Under the pieces are notes generated by a model that saw only the letters and a list, made by a program, of their open reading frames with translations, was not told where the DNA came from and ran no database searches. A program made the position numbers and the translations under genes. Of a stretch of DNA of 40,081 nt, positions 7,967 to 16,792 are shown in pieces (within the stretch, counting starts at the first letter, position 1; each line of letters starts with the position of its first letter). Origin of the DNA: Aeromonas media (GTDB lineage Bacteria; Pseudomonadota; Gammaproteobacteria; Enterobacterales; Aeromonadaceae); NCBI RefSeq assembly GCF_000819985.1, contig NZ_CDBZ01000041.1, positions 14,022 through 54,102 on the forward strand, in the 5' to 3' direction.

Positions 7967-7994
7967 TTGATATTTGAAAGGCCAGCCCCATCTA
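7964..7994 (+). promoter_or_regulatory. Predicted sigma-32 heat-shock promoter of htpG
   Basis: CCCTTGATA (7964-7972) and CCCCATCTA (7986-7994), with a 13-nt spacer, closely match the sigma-32 consensus (CTTGAAA, 13-15 nt, CCCCATnT). It sits about 45 bp upstream of the htpG ATG, as expected for an Hsp90 gene of the RpoH regulon. The -35 element overlaps the right arm of a perfect inverted repeat (7935-7966). Confidence 0.75.
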
Positions 7995-8035
7995 GGTTGG
8001 GAATCTGTTCAACCCGACGTTTTGAGGACTGGTCG

Positions 8036-9949
8036 ATGACCCAAAGTGTTCACGCCGAAACCCACGGCTTTCAGACTGAAGTCAAACAACTGCTGAGCCT
8101 GATGGCTCACAGCCTCTACTCCAACAAAGAAGTATTCCTGCGCGAGCTTATCTCCAACGCCTCCGATGCGGCGGACAAGCTGCGCTTCAAGGCGCTTTCC
8201 GATGCCTCTTTGTTCGAAAACGACGGCCAGCTGCGCGTGCGCCTGGTGGTGGACAAAGAGAACAAGACTCTGACCATCTCGGACAACGGCATCGGCATGA
8301 CCCGGGACCAGGTGATCGAGCACCTGGGCACCATCGCGAAATCCGGTACCGCCGAGTTCTTCAAGCACCTTTCAGGTGATCAAGGCAAGAACTCCCAGCT
8401 GATCGGTCAATTCGGGGTGGGCTTCTACTCCGCCTTCATCGTCGCCGACAAGGTGACCGTCATCTCCCGCGCCGCCGGCACCGAGCCGGGCCAGGGTGTG
8501 CAGTGGGAATCACAAGGGGAAGGCTCCTTCACGGTGGCTGACGTGACCAAAGAGAGTCGCGGTACCGACGTCATCCTGCACCTGCGAGCCGAGGAAGAGG
8601 AGTTCCTGGACGACTGGCGCCTGCGCTCCGTGGTCGCCAAGTATTCCGACCACATCAGCGTACCGGTGGAGATGTACAAGGAGGGCACCCCGGATCGCGA
8701 AGAAGACGGTGAGACCATCGTCGGCACCCCCGGCGAGTGGGAGCAGGTCAACCGCGCCACCGCGCTCTGGACCCGCAACCCCAAAGACATCAAGGACGAG
8801 GAGTATCAGGAGTTCTACAAGCACGTCGCTCACGACTTCGAAGACCCCCTGCTGTGGGGCCACAACCGGGTGGAAGGGGCGCAGGAGTACACCAGCCTGC
8901 TCTACATCCCGGCCCGCGCACCGTTCGATCTCTACAACCGCGAGCAGAAGCACGGCCTCAAGCTCTACGTGCAGCGCGTCTTCATCATGGACGACGCCGA
9001 GCAATTCATGCCGACCTACCTGCGCTTCGTCAAAGGGGTGCTGGACTCCAACGATCTGCCGCTGAACGTCAGCCGTGAGATCCTGCAGGACAACAAGGTG
9101 ACCGCCTCCCTGCGCAAGGCCTGCTCCAAGCGGGTGCTGACCATGCTGAACAAGCTGGCCAAGGACGACAGCGAGAAGTACGCCAAGTTCTGGAGCGAGT
9201 TCGGCAATGTGCTCAAAGAGGGCCCGGCCGAGGATTACGCGAACCGCGAAGAGATCGCCAAGCTGCTGCGCTTTGCCAGCACCGCCGGCGAGGGCGAAGC
9301 CCAGACAGTGTCGCTTGAGGATTACGTTGGCCGCATGAAGGAAGGCCAGCAGAAGATTTACTACATCACTGCCGATTCCTATGCTGCCGCCAAGAACAGC
9401 CCGCATCTGGAGATCTTCCGCAAGAAGGGCGTCGAAGTGCTGCTGATGTGGGAGCGGGTGGACGAGTGGCTGATGAGCCACCTCACCGAGTTCGACGGCA
9501 AGCAGCTGGTCTCCGTCACCCGTGGCGAGCTGGATCTCGGCGAGCTGGAGGACGAAGCGGCCAAGCAGGCCCAAGAGGAGGCTGAAAAGGCCAACGCCGG
9601 TCTGGTGGCGCGGGTCAAGCAGAGCCTGGCCGAGGCGGTGAAAGAGGTGCGTGTCACCCACCGCCTGACCGATTCCCCTTCCTGCATCGTCACCGACGAC
9701 CACGGCATGAGCACCCAGATGATCAAGCTGATGCGCGCCGCCGGTCAGCCGGTGCCGGAGCAGAAGTACATCCTGGAGCTCAACCCTGACCACGCCCTGG
9801 TGAAGAAGCTCGACACCATAGAGGACGAGGCGCTGTTCGGCGAGTGGGTCGCCCTCTTGCACGAGCAGGCCCAGCTGGCGGAGCAGGGCGGCCTCAATGA
9901 TCCGGCGAGCTTCGTCTCCCGTATCAACCGTCTGCTACTCCAGGCGTGA
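8036..9949 (+). CDS. htpG: Hsp90-family molecular chaperone HtpG
   Basis: HtpG is the cytoplasmic ATP-dependent bacterial Hsp90. The 637-aa protein carries the GHKL ATP-binding motifs in order: [18 protein letters not shown] near residue 36, the DNGIGM lid motif, and [18 protein letters not shown]. The middle domain has the catalytic-loop region [14 protein letters not shown], and a C-terminal dimerisation domain follows. Length is like E. coli HtpG (624 aa). The frame is open 48 codons upstream, but that extension runs back over the promoter; the ATG at 8036 gives [20 protein letters not shown], the family start. A sigma-32-type promoter lies directly upstream and a strong terminator (9958-9986) downstream, so it is probably monocistronic and heat-inducible. 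Confidence 0.97.
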   Translation: MTQSVHAETHGFQTEVKQLLSLMAHSLYSNKEVFLRELISNASDAADKLRFKALSDASLFENDGQLRVRLVVDKENKTLTISDNGIGMTRDQVIEHLGTIAKSGTAEFFKHLSGDQGKNSQLIGQFGVGFYSAFIVADKVTVISRAAGTEPGQGVQWESQGEGSFTVADVTKESRGTDVILHLRAEEEEFLDDWRLRSVVAKYSDHISVPVEMYKEGTPDREEDGETIVGTPGEWEQVNRATALWTRNPKDIKDEEYQEFYKHVAHDFEDPLLWGHNRVEGAQEYTSLLYIPARAPFDLYNREQKHGLKLYVQRVFIMDDAEQFMPTYLRFVKGVLDSNDLPLNVSREILQDNKVTASLRKACSKRVLTMLNKLAKDDSEKYAKFWSEFGNVLKEGPAEDYANREEIAKLLRFASTAGEGEAQTVSLEDYVGRMKEGQQKIYYITADSYAAAKNSPHLEIFRKKGVEVLLMWERVDEWLMSHLTEFDGKQLVSVTRGELDLGELEDEAAKQAQEEAEKANAGLVARVKQSLAEAVKEVRVTHRLTDSPSCIVTDDHGMSTQMIKLMRAAGQPVPEQKYILELNPDHALVKKLDTIEDEALFGEWVALLHEQAQLAEQGGLNDPASFVSRINRLLLQA

Positions 9950-9957
9950 TGTGATTG

Positions 9958-9986
9958 GCCCACTGCAAGGCAGTGGGCTTTTTTTT
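9958..9986 (+). terminator. Intrinsic terminator of htpG
   Basis: GCCCACTGC (9958-9966), loop AAG, GCAGTGGGC (9970-9978), then eight T (9979-9986). This is a perfect 9-bp stem 8 bp after the htpG stop. Confidence 0.93.
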
Positions 9987-10178
9987 GGTCGACGCCGCCC
10001 ACGGGGCGGCGTTGTCCGCCCTGCTGGCTGCTGCATTTTCAATCATTTTTGATGGCAATGGCCTGCGTCTTTGGTCGCAGAGACGGCGCCAGGGGGTGGT
10101 GATAATCTGGCCACTCACACGGGGTGAGCTTGTTAATATGGGCGAAAACGTGTAGTTTTTTGCCTTCTCAAGAATTGA

Positions 10179-10847
<669 letters not shown>

Positions 10848-10899
10848 GCCCGCCATTGCCAACGCTCCTGAGGGGCCAGCGGCAATGTGCCATTGAGAC

Positions 10900-10924
10900 A
10901 AGGGCCCGGCATGGGCCCTTTCTT
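10900..10924 (+). terminator. Intrinsic terminator of adk
   Basis: AAGGGCCC (10900-10907), loop GGCAT, GGGCCCTT (10913-10920), then TCTT. It lies 52 bp after the adk stop and just before the hemH start, so hemH probably has its own promoter or depends on read-through. A longer imperfect repeat (CATTGCC 10854-10860 / GGCAATG 10881-10887) precedes it. Confidence 0.8.
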
Positions 10925-10961
10925 GCATTCAGACATAACAACAGAAAGACAGGAAGCAAAT

Positions 10962-11936
10962 GTGACCACGAAAACCGGGATCTTGCTGGTCAATCTGGGG
11001 ACCCCAGCCGCGCCAACCACGGCCGCCGTCAAGGCGTTTCTCAGCCAGTTTCTGCACGATCAGCGGGTCGTTGACCTGCCGCGTTATCTCTGGTGTCCAC
11101 TGCTCCACTTCATCATATTGCCGACGCGCTCCCCCAGGGTAGCCAAGCTCTACCAGCAGGTGTGGACCGAACAGGGCTCACCCCTGATGGTGATAAGCCT
11201 GCAGCAGCGCGCGGCGCTGGAGCAGGAGCTCAAGCGTGAAGGGGTCGAGGTGCCGGTGGAGCTGGCCATGACTTATGGCTCACCCTCCATGGATGATGGC
11301 TGGCAGGCGCTCAAGGCCAAGGGGGTCAACCGGGTGATCCTGCTGCCGCTCTATCCGCAATATTCGGTCAGCACTACGGCCTCGGTGTTCGATGCCTGGG
11401 CCAAGGCGATGAAGAAAGAGCGCAACCTGCCGGTGGTGCGGCTCATTCGTGATTACCATGCCCACCCCGAATACATCCAGGCGCTGGCCATGAGCGTGCG
11501 TCGCCATTGGGAGCAGCACGGCCAGGGCGAGCACCTGCTGATGTCGTTCCACGGTATTCCGGAGCGTTACGAGAACGAAGGCGACCCTTATGGTCATCAG
11601 TGTCGGCGCACTGCGGCCCTGCTGGCCGAGGCGCTCGGGCTCGATGCCAACCAGTGGACCGCCAGCTTCCAGTCCCGCTTTGGCAAGGAGGAGTGGCTCA
11701 AACCCTACACGGACGTGACCGTGGAAGGATTGCCGGCCCGTGGTATCAAGCGACTCGATGTGATCTGCCCAGCGTTTTCCGCCGATTGCCTCGAGACCCT
11801 GGAGGAGATCCAGGTCGAGAACCGCGCCGTCTTCATGGAGGCGGGGGGTGAGCAGTTCCACTACATTCCTGCCCTCAACAGCGATCAGGCCCACATCCGC
11901 ATGATGGTGTCGCTTATTTGCCGCGAGCTGGCGTGA
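10962..11936 (+). CDS. hemH: Ferrochelatase
   Basis: HemH inserts Fe2+ into protoporphyrin IX, the last step of heme synthesis, at the inner face of the cytoplasmic membrane. The 324-aa product has the family start TKTGILLVNLGTP, the WTEQGSPL segment, the catalytic His in SFHGIPERY (His197) and the conserved Glu in FSADCLETLEE (Glu278). I chose the GTG at 10962: it has AGGAAG 5 nt upstream and matches the length of E. coli HemH (320 aa). An ATG in frame at 10887 would give 25 extra residues, but it lies before the adk terminator hairpin and has no family support. Gene order adk-hemH is as in E. coli. Confidence 0.95.
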   Translation: MTTKTGILLVNLGTPAAPTTAAVKAFLSQFLHDQRVVDLPRYLWCPLLHFIILPTRSPRVAKLYQQVWTEQGSPLMVISLQQRAALEQELKREGVEVPVELAMTYGSPSMDDGWQALKAKGVNRVILLPLYPQYSVSTTASVFDAWAKAMKKERNLPVVRLIRDYHAHPEYIQALAMSVRRHWEQHGQGEHLLMSFHGIPERYENEGDPYGHQCRRTAALLAEALGLDANQWTASFQSRFGKEEWLKPYTDVTVEGLPARGIKRLDVICPAFSADCLETLEEIQVENRAVFMEAGGEQFHYIPALNSDQAHIRMMVSLICRELA

Positions 11937-11976
11937 TAGCCCCGGGCCTCAACGTTCAACGATAAGGATTGTTTTC

Positions 11977-12372
11977 ATGATGCATATCACGCTGATCTAT
12001 GGCGGCCTGCTGGGGCTCTTGTTCCTGCTGCTCTCGTTCTGGGTGGTCAAGCGCCGGGCCCAGTTCAAGGTGATGATAGGGGAAGGGGAGGCGCCCGAGA
12101 TGCTCTCCGCCATCCGCGCCCACGGCAACTTCGCCGAGTACGTGCCCCTCACCCTGTTGCTGATGGCCCTGTGCGAGCTGGCCGGGGTCGGCGCACTCTG
12201 GCTGCACCTGGGTGGGGTGCTGCTGCTGGTGGGGCGCATCCTGCACGCCATCGGCATCCAGATCCCCAGGGCGCCGAACAAGCCCAGGCTGTTTGGCACC
12301 CTGTTTTTCTGGCTGTCGCTGGGGCTGTTCTCGGTGCTGGCGCTGGTGCAGGGGTTGTCATTCGGCGGATGA
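11977..12372 (+). CDS. MAPEG-family small membrane protein (YecN-like)
   Basis: A 131-aa hydrophobic protein with about four membrane segments (residues about 5-24, 55-72, 74-92, 104-126). The cytoplasmic-side motif AIRAHGNFAEYVPLTLLLMAL, with ARxHGNxxEY-type residues, is typical of the MAPEG superfamily (glutathione-dependent membrane enzymes and their bacterial relatives such as YecN). Substrate and reaction are unknown for this bacterial branch. The start is at two consecutive ATG codons (11977, 11980) with AAGGA 8 nt upstream. It follows hemH by 40 bp and may be co-transcribed; a strong terminator follows at 12392-12421. Confidence 0.85.
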   Translation: MMHITLIYGGLLGLLFLLLSFWVVKRRAQFKVMIGEGEAPEMLSAIRAHGNFAEYVPLTLLLMALCELAGVGALWLHLGGVLLLVGRILHAIGIQIPRAPNKPRLFGTLFFWLSLGLFSVLALVQGLSFGG

Positions 12373-12391
12373 CGGGCTTCTATTGAGTGCG

Positions 12392-12421
12392 AAAAACCAC
12401 CTCACCGCGAGGTGGTTTTTT
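12392..12421 (+). terminator. Intrinsic terminator after the MAPEG gene
   Basis: AAAAACCACCTC (12392-12403), loop ACCGC, and a perfect 12-bp complement (12409-12420) ending in six T. It closes the presumed hemH-MAPEG transcript. Confidence 0.92.
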
Positions 12422-12497
12422 GTTGGGGAAAGATCAAACGTTTGCCCCGCCAACCCTTGCGTATACTGACCCCATATTTTAATCGGGCGACTTTTCG

Positions 12498-12519
12498 GCG
12501 GGGTGGATTGTGTTAAAAT
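12498..12519 (+). promoter_or_regulatory. Possible extended -10 promoter of gsk
   Basis: TGTTAAAAT (12511-12519) fits the extended -10 pattern TGnTAnAAT, 36 bp upstream of the gsk ATG; the -35 region (near 12492) is weak. A second -10-like TATACT at 12462-12467 is also present without a well-spaced -35. Start position is therefore uncertain. Confidence 0.4.
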
Positions 12520-12555
12520 CCCGCCCCTCTTTCCCCCAGAGCACAGAAGATTGCC

Positions 12556-13860
12556 ATGAAATTTCCCGGTCAGCGCAAGTCCAAACACTACTTCCCGGTC
12601 GACAGACGCGATCCCCTGATCCCGCAGAATCCCCAGCTCACCGAACTGGGCAAGGCCTATGTGGTGGGCATCGATCAGACTCTGGTGGACATCGAAGCCC
12701 ACGTGGACGAGGACTTCCTGAACCGGTACGGCCTGAGCAAGGGCCACTCCATGCTCATCTCCGACGACGTGGCCGAGCGGGTCTATGAAGAGCTCAAGGC
12801 CAACAACATGGTGGTGAGCGAGTTTGCCGGCGGCACCATAGGCAACACCATGCACAACTACTCGGTGCTGGCGGACTCCCACTCCATCCTGCTTGGGGTG
12901 ATGAGCCAGGATATCCGCATCGGCAGCTACGCCTACCGCTATCTGTGCAACACCTCGTCCCGGGTCAACCTCGACTACCTGCAACCGGTGGACGGCCCGG
13001 TCGGCCGCTGCTTCACCTTCATCACCGAAGGGGGGGAGCGCAGCTTTGGCATCAACGCCGGCAAGATGGATCACCTGGACGTGGCGCACATCCCGGAGGC
13101 CATCATCAAGGAGGCCTCCGCCCTGGTGATCACCGCCTACCTGGTGCGCGGTGCCGATGGCACCCCCATGAAGGAGGCAGCCATGGCCGCCGTCCGTTAT
13201 GCCCGCGAGGCCGGGGTGCCCGTGGTGCTGACCCTCGGCACCCGCTTCGTCATCGCCGAGAATCCCCAGTGGTGGCGCGACTTCATCAGCGAGAACGTGA
13301 CCGTGCTGGCGATGAACGAGGACGAGGCCGAGGCCCTGACCGGGATCGCCGATCCGCTCGGCGCCGCCGACAAGGCGCTGGACTGGGCCGACATGGTGCT
13401 CTGCACCGCCGGTCCCATCGGCCTCTACATGGCGAGCTACACCGAGGAAGACTACAAGCGCGAGACCACCCATACCCTGCTGCCTGGCGTCATCCCCGAG
13501 TTCAACATGTACGAGTTCAGCCGCCCCATGGCCCGGGACAAGTGCCGCACGCCGGCGCGGATCTACTCCCACATCTCCCCCTACATGGGCGGCCCGGAGA
13601 AGATCAAGAACACCAATGGTGCCGGGGATGGCGCACTGTCCGCGGTGCTGCACGACATGGTGGCCAACGCCTATCACCGCATGAACGTGCCGAACTCCGC
13701 CAAGCATCTGTCCGAGTTTCTCACCTACTCCTCCCTGGCTCAGGTGTGCAAATACGCCAACCGGGTGAGCTACGAGGTGCTGGCCCAGAGCAGCCCGCGT
13801 CTCTCCCGCGGCCTGCCGGAGAAGGAAGACAGCCTGGAAGAGGTGTACTGGGAGCGGTGA
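12556..13860 (+). CDS. gsk: Inosine-guanosine kinase
   Basis: Gsk phosphorylates guanosine and inosine to GMP and IMP in purine salvage. The 434-aa protein equals E. coli Gsk in length. It is a PfkB-family kinase: the N-terminal part has FAGGTIGNTMHNYSVLAD, and the C-terminal anion-hole and catalytic motif is NTNGAGDGALSAVLHD. The conserved NEDEAEALTG segment is also present. In E. coli gsk lies near hemH, and the same neighbourhood is kept here. A strong terminator follows at 13885-13911. Confidence 0.96.
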   Translation: MKFPGQRKSKHYFPVDRRDPLIPQNPQLTELGKAYVVGIDQTLVDIEAHVDEDFLNRYGLSKGHSMLISDDVAERVYEELKANNMVVSEFAGGTIGNTMHNYSVLADSHSILLGVMSQDIRIGSYAYRYLCNTSSRVNLDYLQPVDGPVGRCFTFITEGGERSFGINAGKMDHLDVAHIPEAIIKEASALVITAYLVRGADGTPMKEAAMAAVRYAREAGVPVVLTLGTRFVIAENPQWWRDFISENVTVLAMNEDEAEALTGIADPLGAADKALDWADMVLCTAGPIGLYMASYTEEDYKRETTHTLLPGVIPEFNMYEFSRPMARDKCRTPARIYSHISPYMGGPEKIKNTNGAGDGALSAVLHDMVANAYHRMNVPNSAKHLSEFLTYSSLAQVCKYANRVSYEVLAQSSPRLSRGLPEKEDSLEEVYWER

Positions 13861-13884
13861 TACCGTCATCCGGTCGACAACAAG

Positions 13885-13911
13885 AAAGGGTGCCACTGGG
13901 CACCCTTTTTT
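13885..13911 (+). terminator. Intrinsic terminator of gsk
   Basis: AAAGGGTGCC (13885-13894), loop ACTG, GGCACCCTTT (13899-13908), then TTT. It begins 25 bp after the gsk stop. Confidence 0.92.
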
Positions 13912-14021
13912 GTTTTTGGGGCTGGATCATGTTTTTGGCACTGCTTTTGCCGTCATCGTGGACAGGCCACGTCATGGCGACATACCTTGTTAACAACATG
14001 TGGCTGGTTCGGGACTAGGGT

Positions 14022-15650
14022 ATGTTGAGACAATGGAGTATCGGCCGGCGCCTGTCGCTGGTGACCCTGATGGTGCTGGCGCTGCTGGGACTGTTGCTGT
14101 TCTTCTGCTTGCAGATCTATCAGCAGGGGCTGATGGGGGAGAAGAGCCGCCAGACCCGGGCCCAGGTCGAGACCGCCTACAGCCTGGTGGCGGGGCTGGA
14201 GGCCAGGGTACGCAAGGGAGAGCTCGACGAGGCGAGTGCCAAGGCCGAGGCCCTCGCACTGATCAAGGGGCTGCGCTATGGCGCCGACGACTACTTCTGG
14301 ATCAACGACAGCCACCCCACTATGGTGATGCACCCCATGAAACCCGAGCTGGACGGCAAGGATCTCTCCGGGGTGGAGGATAAACAAGGGCTCAGGCTGT
14401 TCGTGGCCTTCGCCGATCTGGCGCGGGCGCAGGGCGCGGGGGAGGTAGCCTATTACTGGCCAAAGCCCGGGGTGGAGGAGCCGGTACGCAAGATCTCCTA
14501 CATCAAGCGCTTCGCCCCCTGGGACTGGATCATCGGCACCGGCGTCTATGTGGACGACGTCGAAGCCCAGTATCAGGAGGTGCTGCGCACCCTGCTCGGG
14601 GTAGGCCTGGTGCTGGCCATCCTGCTGTTTGCCGTGGTCGGCCTCATCGTGCGCAGCATAGTGGTGCCCCTCTCCCAGTCGGTATCGGCCCTCGGCAACA
14701 TCGCCAGAGGTGAGGGGGATCTGCGTTTTCGGCTGCCGGAGTCGGGCCGGGACGAGTTGAGCCAGCTCTCGGTCAACTTCAACCTCTTCGCCGGTCAGAT
14801 GGCGCAGCTGGTGGGGCGCAGCCAGCAGATCACGGCCCAGAACAGGGAGCAGGCGCACCAGCTGGCTCAGGTCGTCGATCGGACAGGCGCCATCGTCACC
14901 GGCCAGGAGCAGGATACCCTGCGTGTGGCCAGCGCCATGGAGCAGATGACGGTGAGCAGCCGCGAAGTGGGCCAGCACGCAGCCCAGGCCGCCGAGGCGG
15001 CGGACTCCGTGCTCAACCTCGCCCAGCACGGGCGCCAGGTGGTGGCCCAGACCCGGGAGACCATCAGCCAGCTGGCGGACGAGATGGTGGAGACGGTGCA
15101 GGCGGTGAGCCGGCTCGAGCAGGAGACCCAGCAGATTGGATCTGTGCTCGACGTGATCCGGGGGGTGGCGGAGCAGACCAACTTGCTGGCCCTCAACGCC
15201 GCCATCGAGGCGGCCCGGGCCGGGGAGCAGGGGCGTGGCTTTGCGGTGGTGGCCGACGAGGTGCGCACCCTGGCGACTCGCACCCACAGCTCCACCGACG
15301 AGATCCGGCAGATGATCCAGCGGCTGCAGGAGGGGGCGGGCCGGGTGGTCAGCAGCATCACCCAGTTGCAGCAACTCTCCCGTTCCACCGCCGAGCGGGC
15401 CGGTGATGCCGACGGCGCCATCCATGCCATCGATGGGTCTGTGCACACCATTACCGCCATGAATAGCCAGATAGCGACGGCGGCGGCCGAGCAGAGCCGG
15501 GCGGCCGAGGAGATCAACCAGCGACTGGTAGCCATCACCGGGCTGGCGGCGGATGCCCTGGCTCAGAACCGGTTGACCGAGCAGGCGGCAAGCCAGCTGG
15601 CGCTCTCCTGCGATGAGTTGGGGGCCCTGGTCGCCCAATATCGTACCTGA
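14022..15650 (+). CDS. Methyl-accepting chemotaxis protein with single Cache sensor
   Basis: A 542-aa transmembrane chemoreceptor. Order: TM1 (about 11-33); a periplasmic domain (about 35-185) of the single-Cache type, with [17 protein letters not shown] and the closing [14 protein letters not shown] motif; TM2 (about 190-212); HAMP (about 211-265, [13 protein letters not shown]); and a signalling domain whose hairpin tip is at about 385-420 ([20 protein letters not shown]). sCache_2 receptors often sense small organic acids, but the ligand cannot be read from sequence. The C-terminus (VAQYRT) lacks an NWETF-like pentapeptide, so direct CheR/CheB tethering is not expected. The gene stands alone between gsk and the DUF2750 gene. 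Confidence 0.93.
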   Translation: MLRQWSIGRRLSLVTLMVLALLGLLLFFCLQIYQQGLMGEKSRQTRAQVETAYSLVAGLEARVRKGELDEASAKAEALALIKGLRYGADDYFWINDSHPTMVMHPMKPELDGKDLSGVEDKQGLRLFVAFADLARAQGAGEVAYYWPKPGVEEPVRKISYIKRFAPWDWIIGTGVYVDDVEAQYQEVLRTLLGVGLVLAILLFAVVGLIVRSIVVPLSQSVSALGNIARGEGDLRFRLPESGRDELSQLSVNFNLFAGQMAQLVGRSQQITAQNREQAHQLAQVVDRTGAIVTGQEQDTLRVASAMEQMTVSSREVGQHAAQAAEAADSVLNLAQHGRQVVAQTRETISQLADEMVETVQAVSRLEQETQQIGSVLDVIRGVAEQTNLLALNAAIEAARAGEQGRGFAVVADEVRTLATRTHSSTDEIRQMIQRLQEGAGRVVSSITQLQQLSRSTAERAGDADGAIHAIDGSVHTITAMNSQIATAAAEQSRAAEEINQRLVAITGLAADALAQNRLTEQAASQLALSCDELGALVAQYRT

Positions 15651-15763
15651 TGGTGCTTATCCCCGCCTTTTTGGGGATAAGGCTTGAGTCTGGGGGGCTT
15701 TTGGGACACCATCAGCCCCATTATTGGCCAGCGTTGGCCAACCGCCTGCAAGAGAGAGACCCC

Positions 15764-16126
15764 ATGAGCAAACTAACTGACAATCTTGACGCCAATTTCC
15801 AGCTGTTCATCGAAGAAGTCCGCGAGTCGGGTCAGGTGTGGGGTCTGCGCTACGGTGAAGACTGGGTGGTGTGCCGCTCCGCCGAGTTCGAGGATGCCGA
15901 CGTCATGCCGCTCTGGTCTGCCGAGGGCGATGCCCGTCTGCACTGCGTGGACGAGTGGGCGGACTACGAGCCGGAAGTGATCGAGCTGGAAGAGTTCCTC
16001 GACATCTGGATCAACGATCTGGACGAAGACGATGTGCTGGTCGGTCCGAACTGGAACGCCGATCTGGAAGGCCAGGAGCTCGAACCCATCGAGCTGGCCA
16101 AGGCGCTGGTGGAACTGGACGCCTGA
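15764..16126 (+). CDS. DUF2750 protein
   Basis: A 120-aa, strongly acidic soluble protein matching the DUF2750 family as I remember it: an N-terminal NFQLFIEEVRESGQVWGLRYGEDW, a middle MPLWSAEGDARLHC, and an acidic C-terminal half (IELEEFLDIWINDLDED). Function is unknown. The start at 15764 (MSKLTDNLDANF) is preferred to an in-frame ATG 38 codons upstream because it has a GAGAGA purine stretch before it and the upstream residues are not protein-like. An intrinsic terminator (16173-16203) follows. Confidence 0.8.
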   Translation: MSKLTDNLDANFQLFIEEVRESGQVWGLRYGEDWVVCRSAEFEDADVMPLWSAEGDARLHCVDEWADYEPEVIELEEFLDIWINDLDEDDVLVGPNWNADLEGQELEPIELAKALVELDA

Positions 16127-16172
16127 ACTGTGCTGCACTGATGGCCCCGACGCGGGCCATCGCCGAGACCAG

Positions 16173-16203
16173 AACCGACGGCTGCGAGGCCGTCGGTTTT
16201 TTT
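16173..16203 (+). terminator. Intrinsic terminator of the DUF2750 gene
   Basis: AACCGACGGC (16173-16182), loop TGCGAG, GCCGTCGGTT (16189-16198), continuing to seven T in total by 16203. Confidence 0.92.
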
Positions 16204-16297
16204 ATGCCCGCGGAAGCACCAACATCCGCGGGTGATTTGGCTTTGCACCCATCACCGAGATGGGTCATCATCAACCCTTTGCCGATCGGGAGGAGCC

Positions 16298-16792
16298 ATG
16301 TTTGTCTTTGACGTGACCACGCGCGCGGGCGCACGGGCCCGGATCCGGGTGCAGGCACTGGATTGGGGCCAGAGCGGTCCCGTGACCTTCCAGTGTGACA
16401 GCGATGCCCTGGCCCTGGTGCTGCTGACCGACTGTCGCTGCGATGCGGTGGGATATTTCGATCTGCTGGCCGGCTGCAAGCCGCTCTATGTGGAACAGTG
16501 GCTCGCCTATCTGCAGGAGAGCGGCCACCTCGACAAGCAGAGTTGCCAGTTGGAGAGCCCGTCCCAGGAGGACTATCTGACCCGTGCCGGGCTGGATGAC
16601 GAAGAGCTCAATGCTCTGCTGGGACAGGTCTACAAGGTGGCCGGGTTCAATCGTCTTCAGATCAACCGTTACCTCAAGAACCGCCACAACCCGACCATGC
16701 TGGCGACCCGTTACGATCAGAAGGAGCTGGAGCGCTATCGCCAGCTCAATGACATCATTCTGACCCTGCTGAAGTTGAAACGCTCTCCGTAA
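16298..16792 (+). CDS. Hypothetical protein, 164 aa
   Basis: I do not recognise a family. The ATG at 16298 is preceded by a strong GGGAGGAG ribosome binding site and the codon use is like that of its neighbours, so the gene looks real. The protein is soluble, with no signal peptide or membrane segment. It starts MFVFDVTTRAGARARIRV (beta-strand-like), has four Cys spread over residues 30-81, and ends in a charged, probably helical region (YLKNRHNPTMLATRYDQKELERYRQLND). Its last 38 bp overlap, tail to tail, the end of the minus-strand GGDEF/EAL-like gene. Confidence 0.75.
   Translation: MFVFDVTTRAGARARIRVQALDWGQSGPVTFQCDSDALALVLLTDCRCDAVGYFDLLAGCKPLYVEQWLAYLQESGHLDKQSCQLESPSQEDYLTRAGLDDEELNALLGQVYKVAGFNRLQINRYLKNRHNPTMLATRYDQKELERYRQLNDIILTLLKLKRSP

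Noticed and set aside
10071-10158. Promoter elements for adk (TTGGTC...GATAAT; TTGTTA...TAGTTT)
   Set aside because: The first pair is 24 bp apart and the second has weak hexamers; neither is convincing.
13953-15638. 561-codon open frame antisense to the chemoreceptor gene
   Set aside because: Product is low-complexity (Leu/His/Gly/Gln) with no domains; the plus strand encodes a complete receptor.
15657-15680. Hairpin TTATCCCC / GGGGATAA after the chemoreceptor gene
   Set aside because: An 8-bp stem is present, but no T run follows on either strand in the right position, so an intrinsic terminator is not supported.
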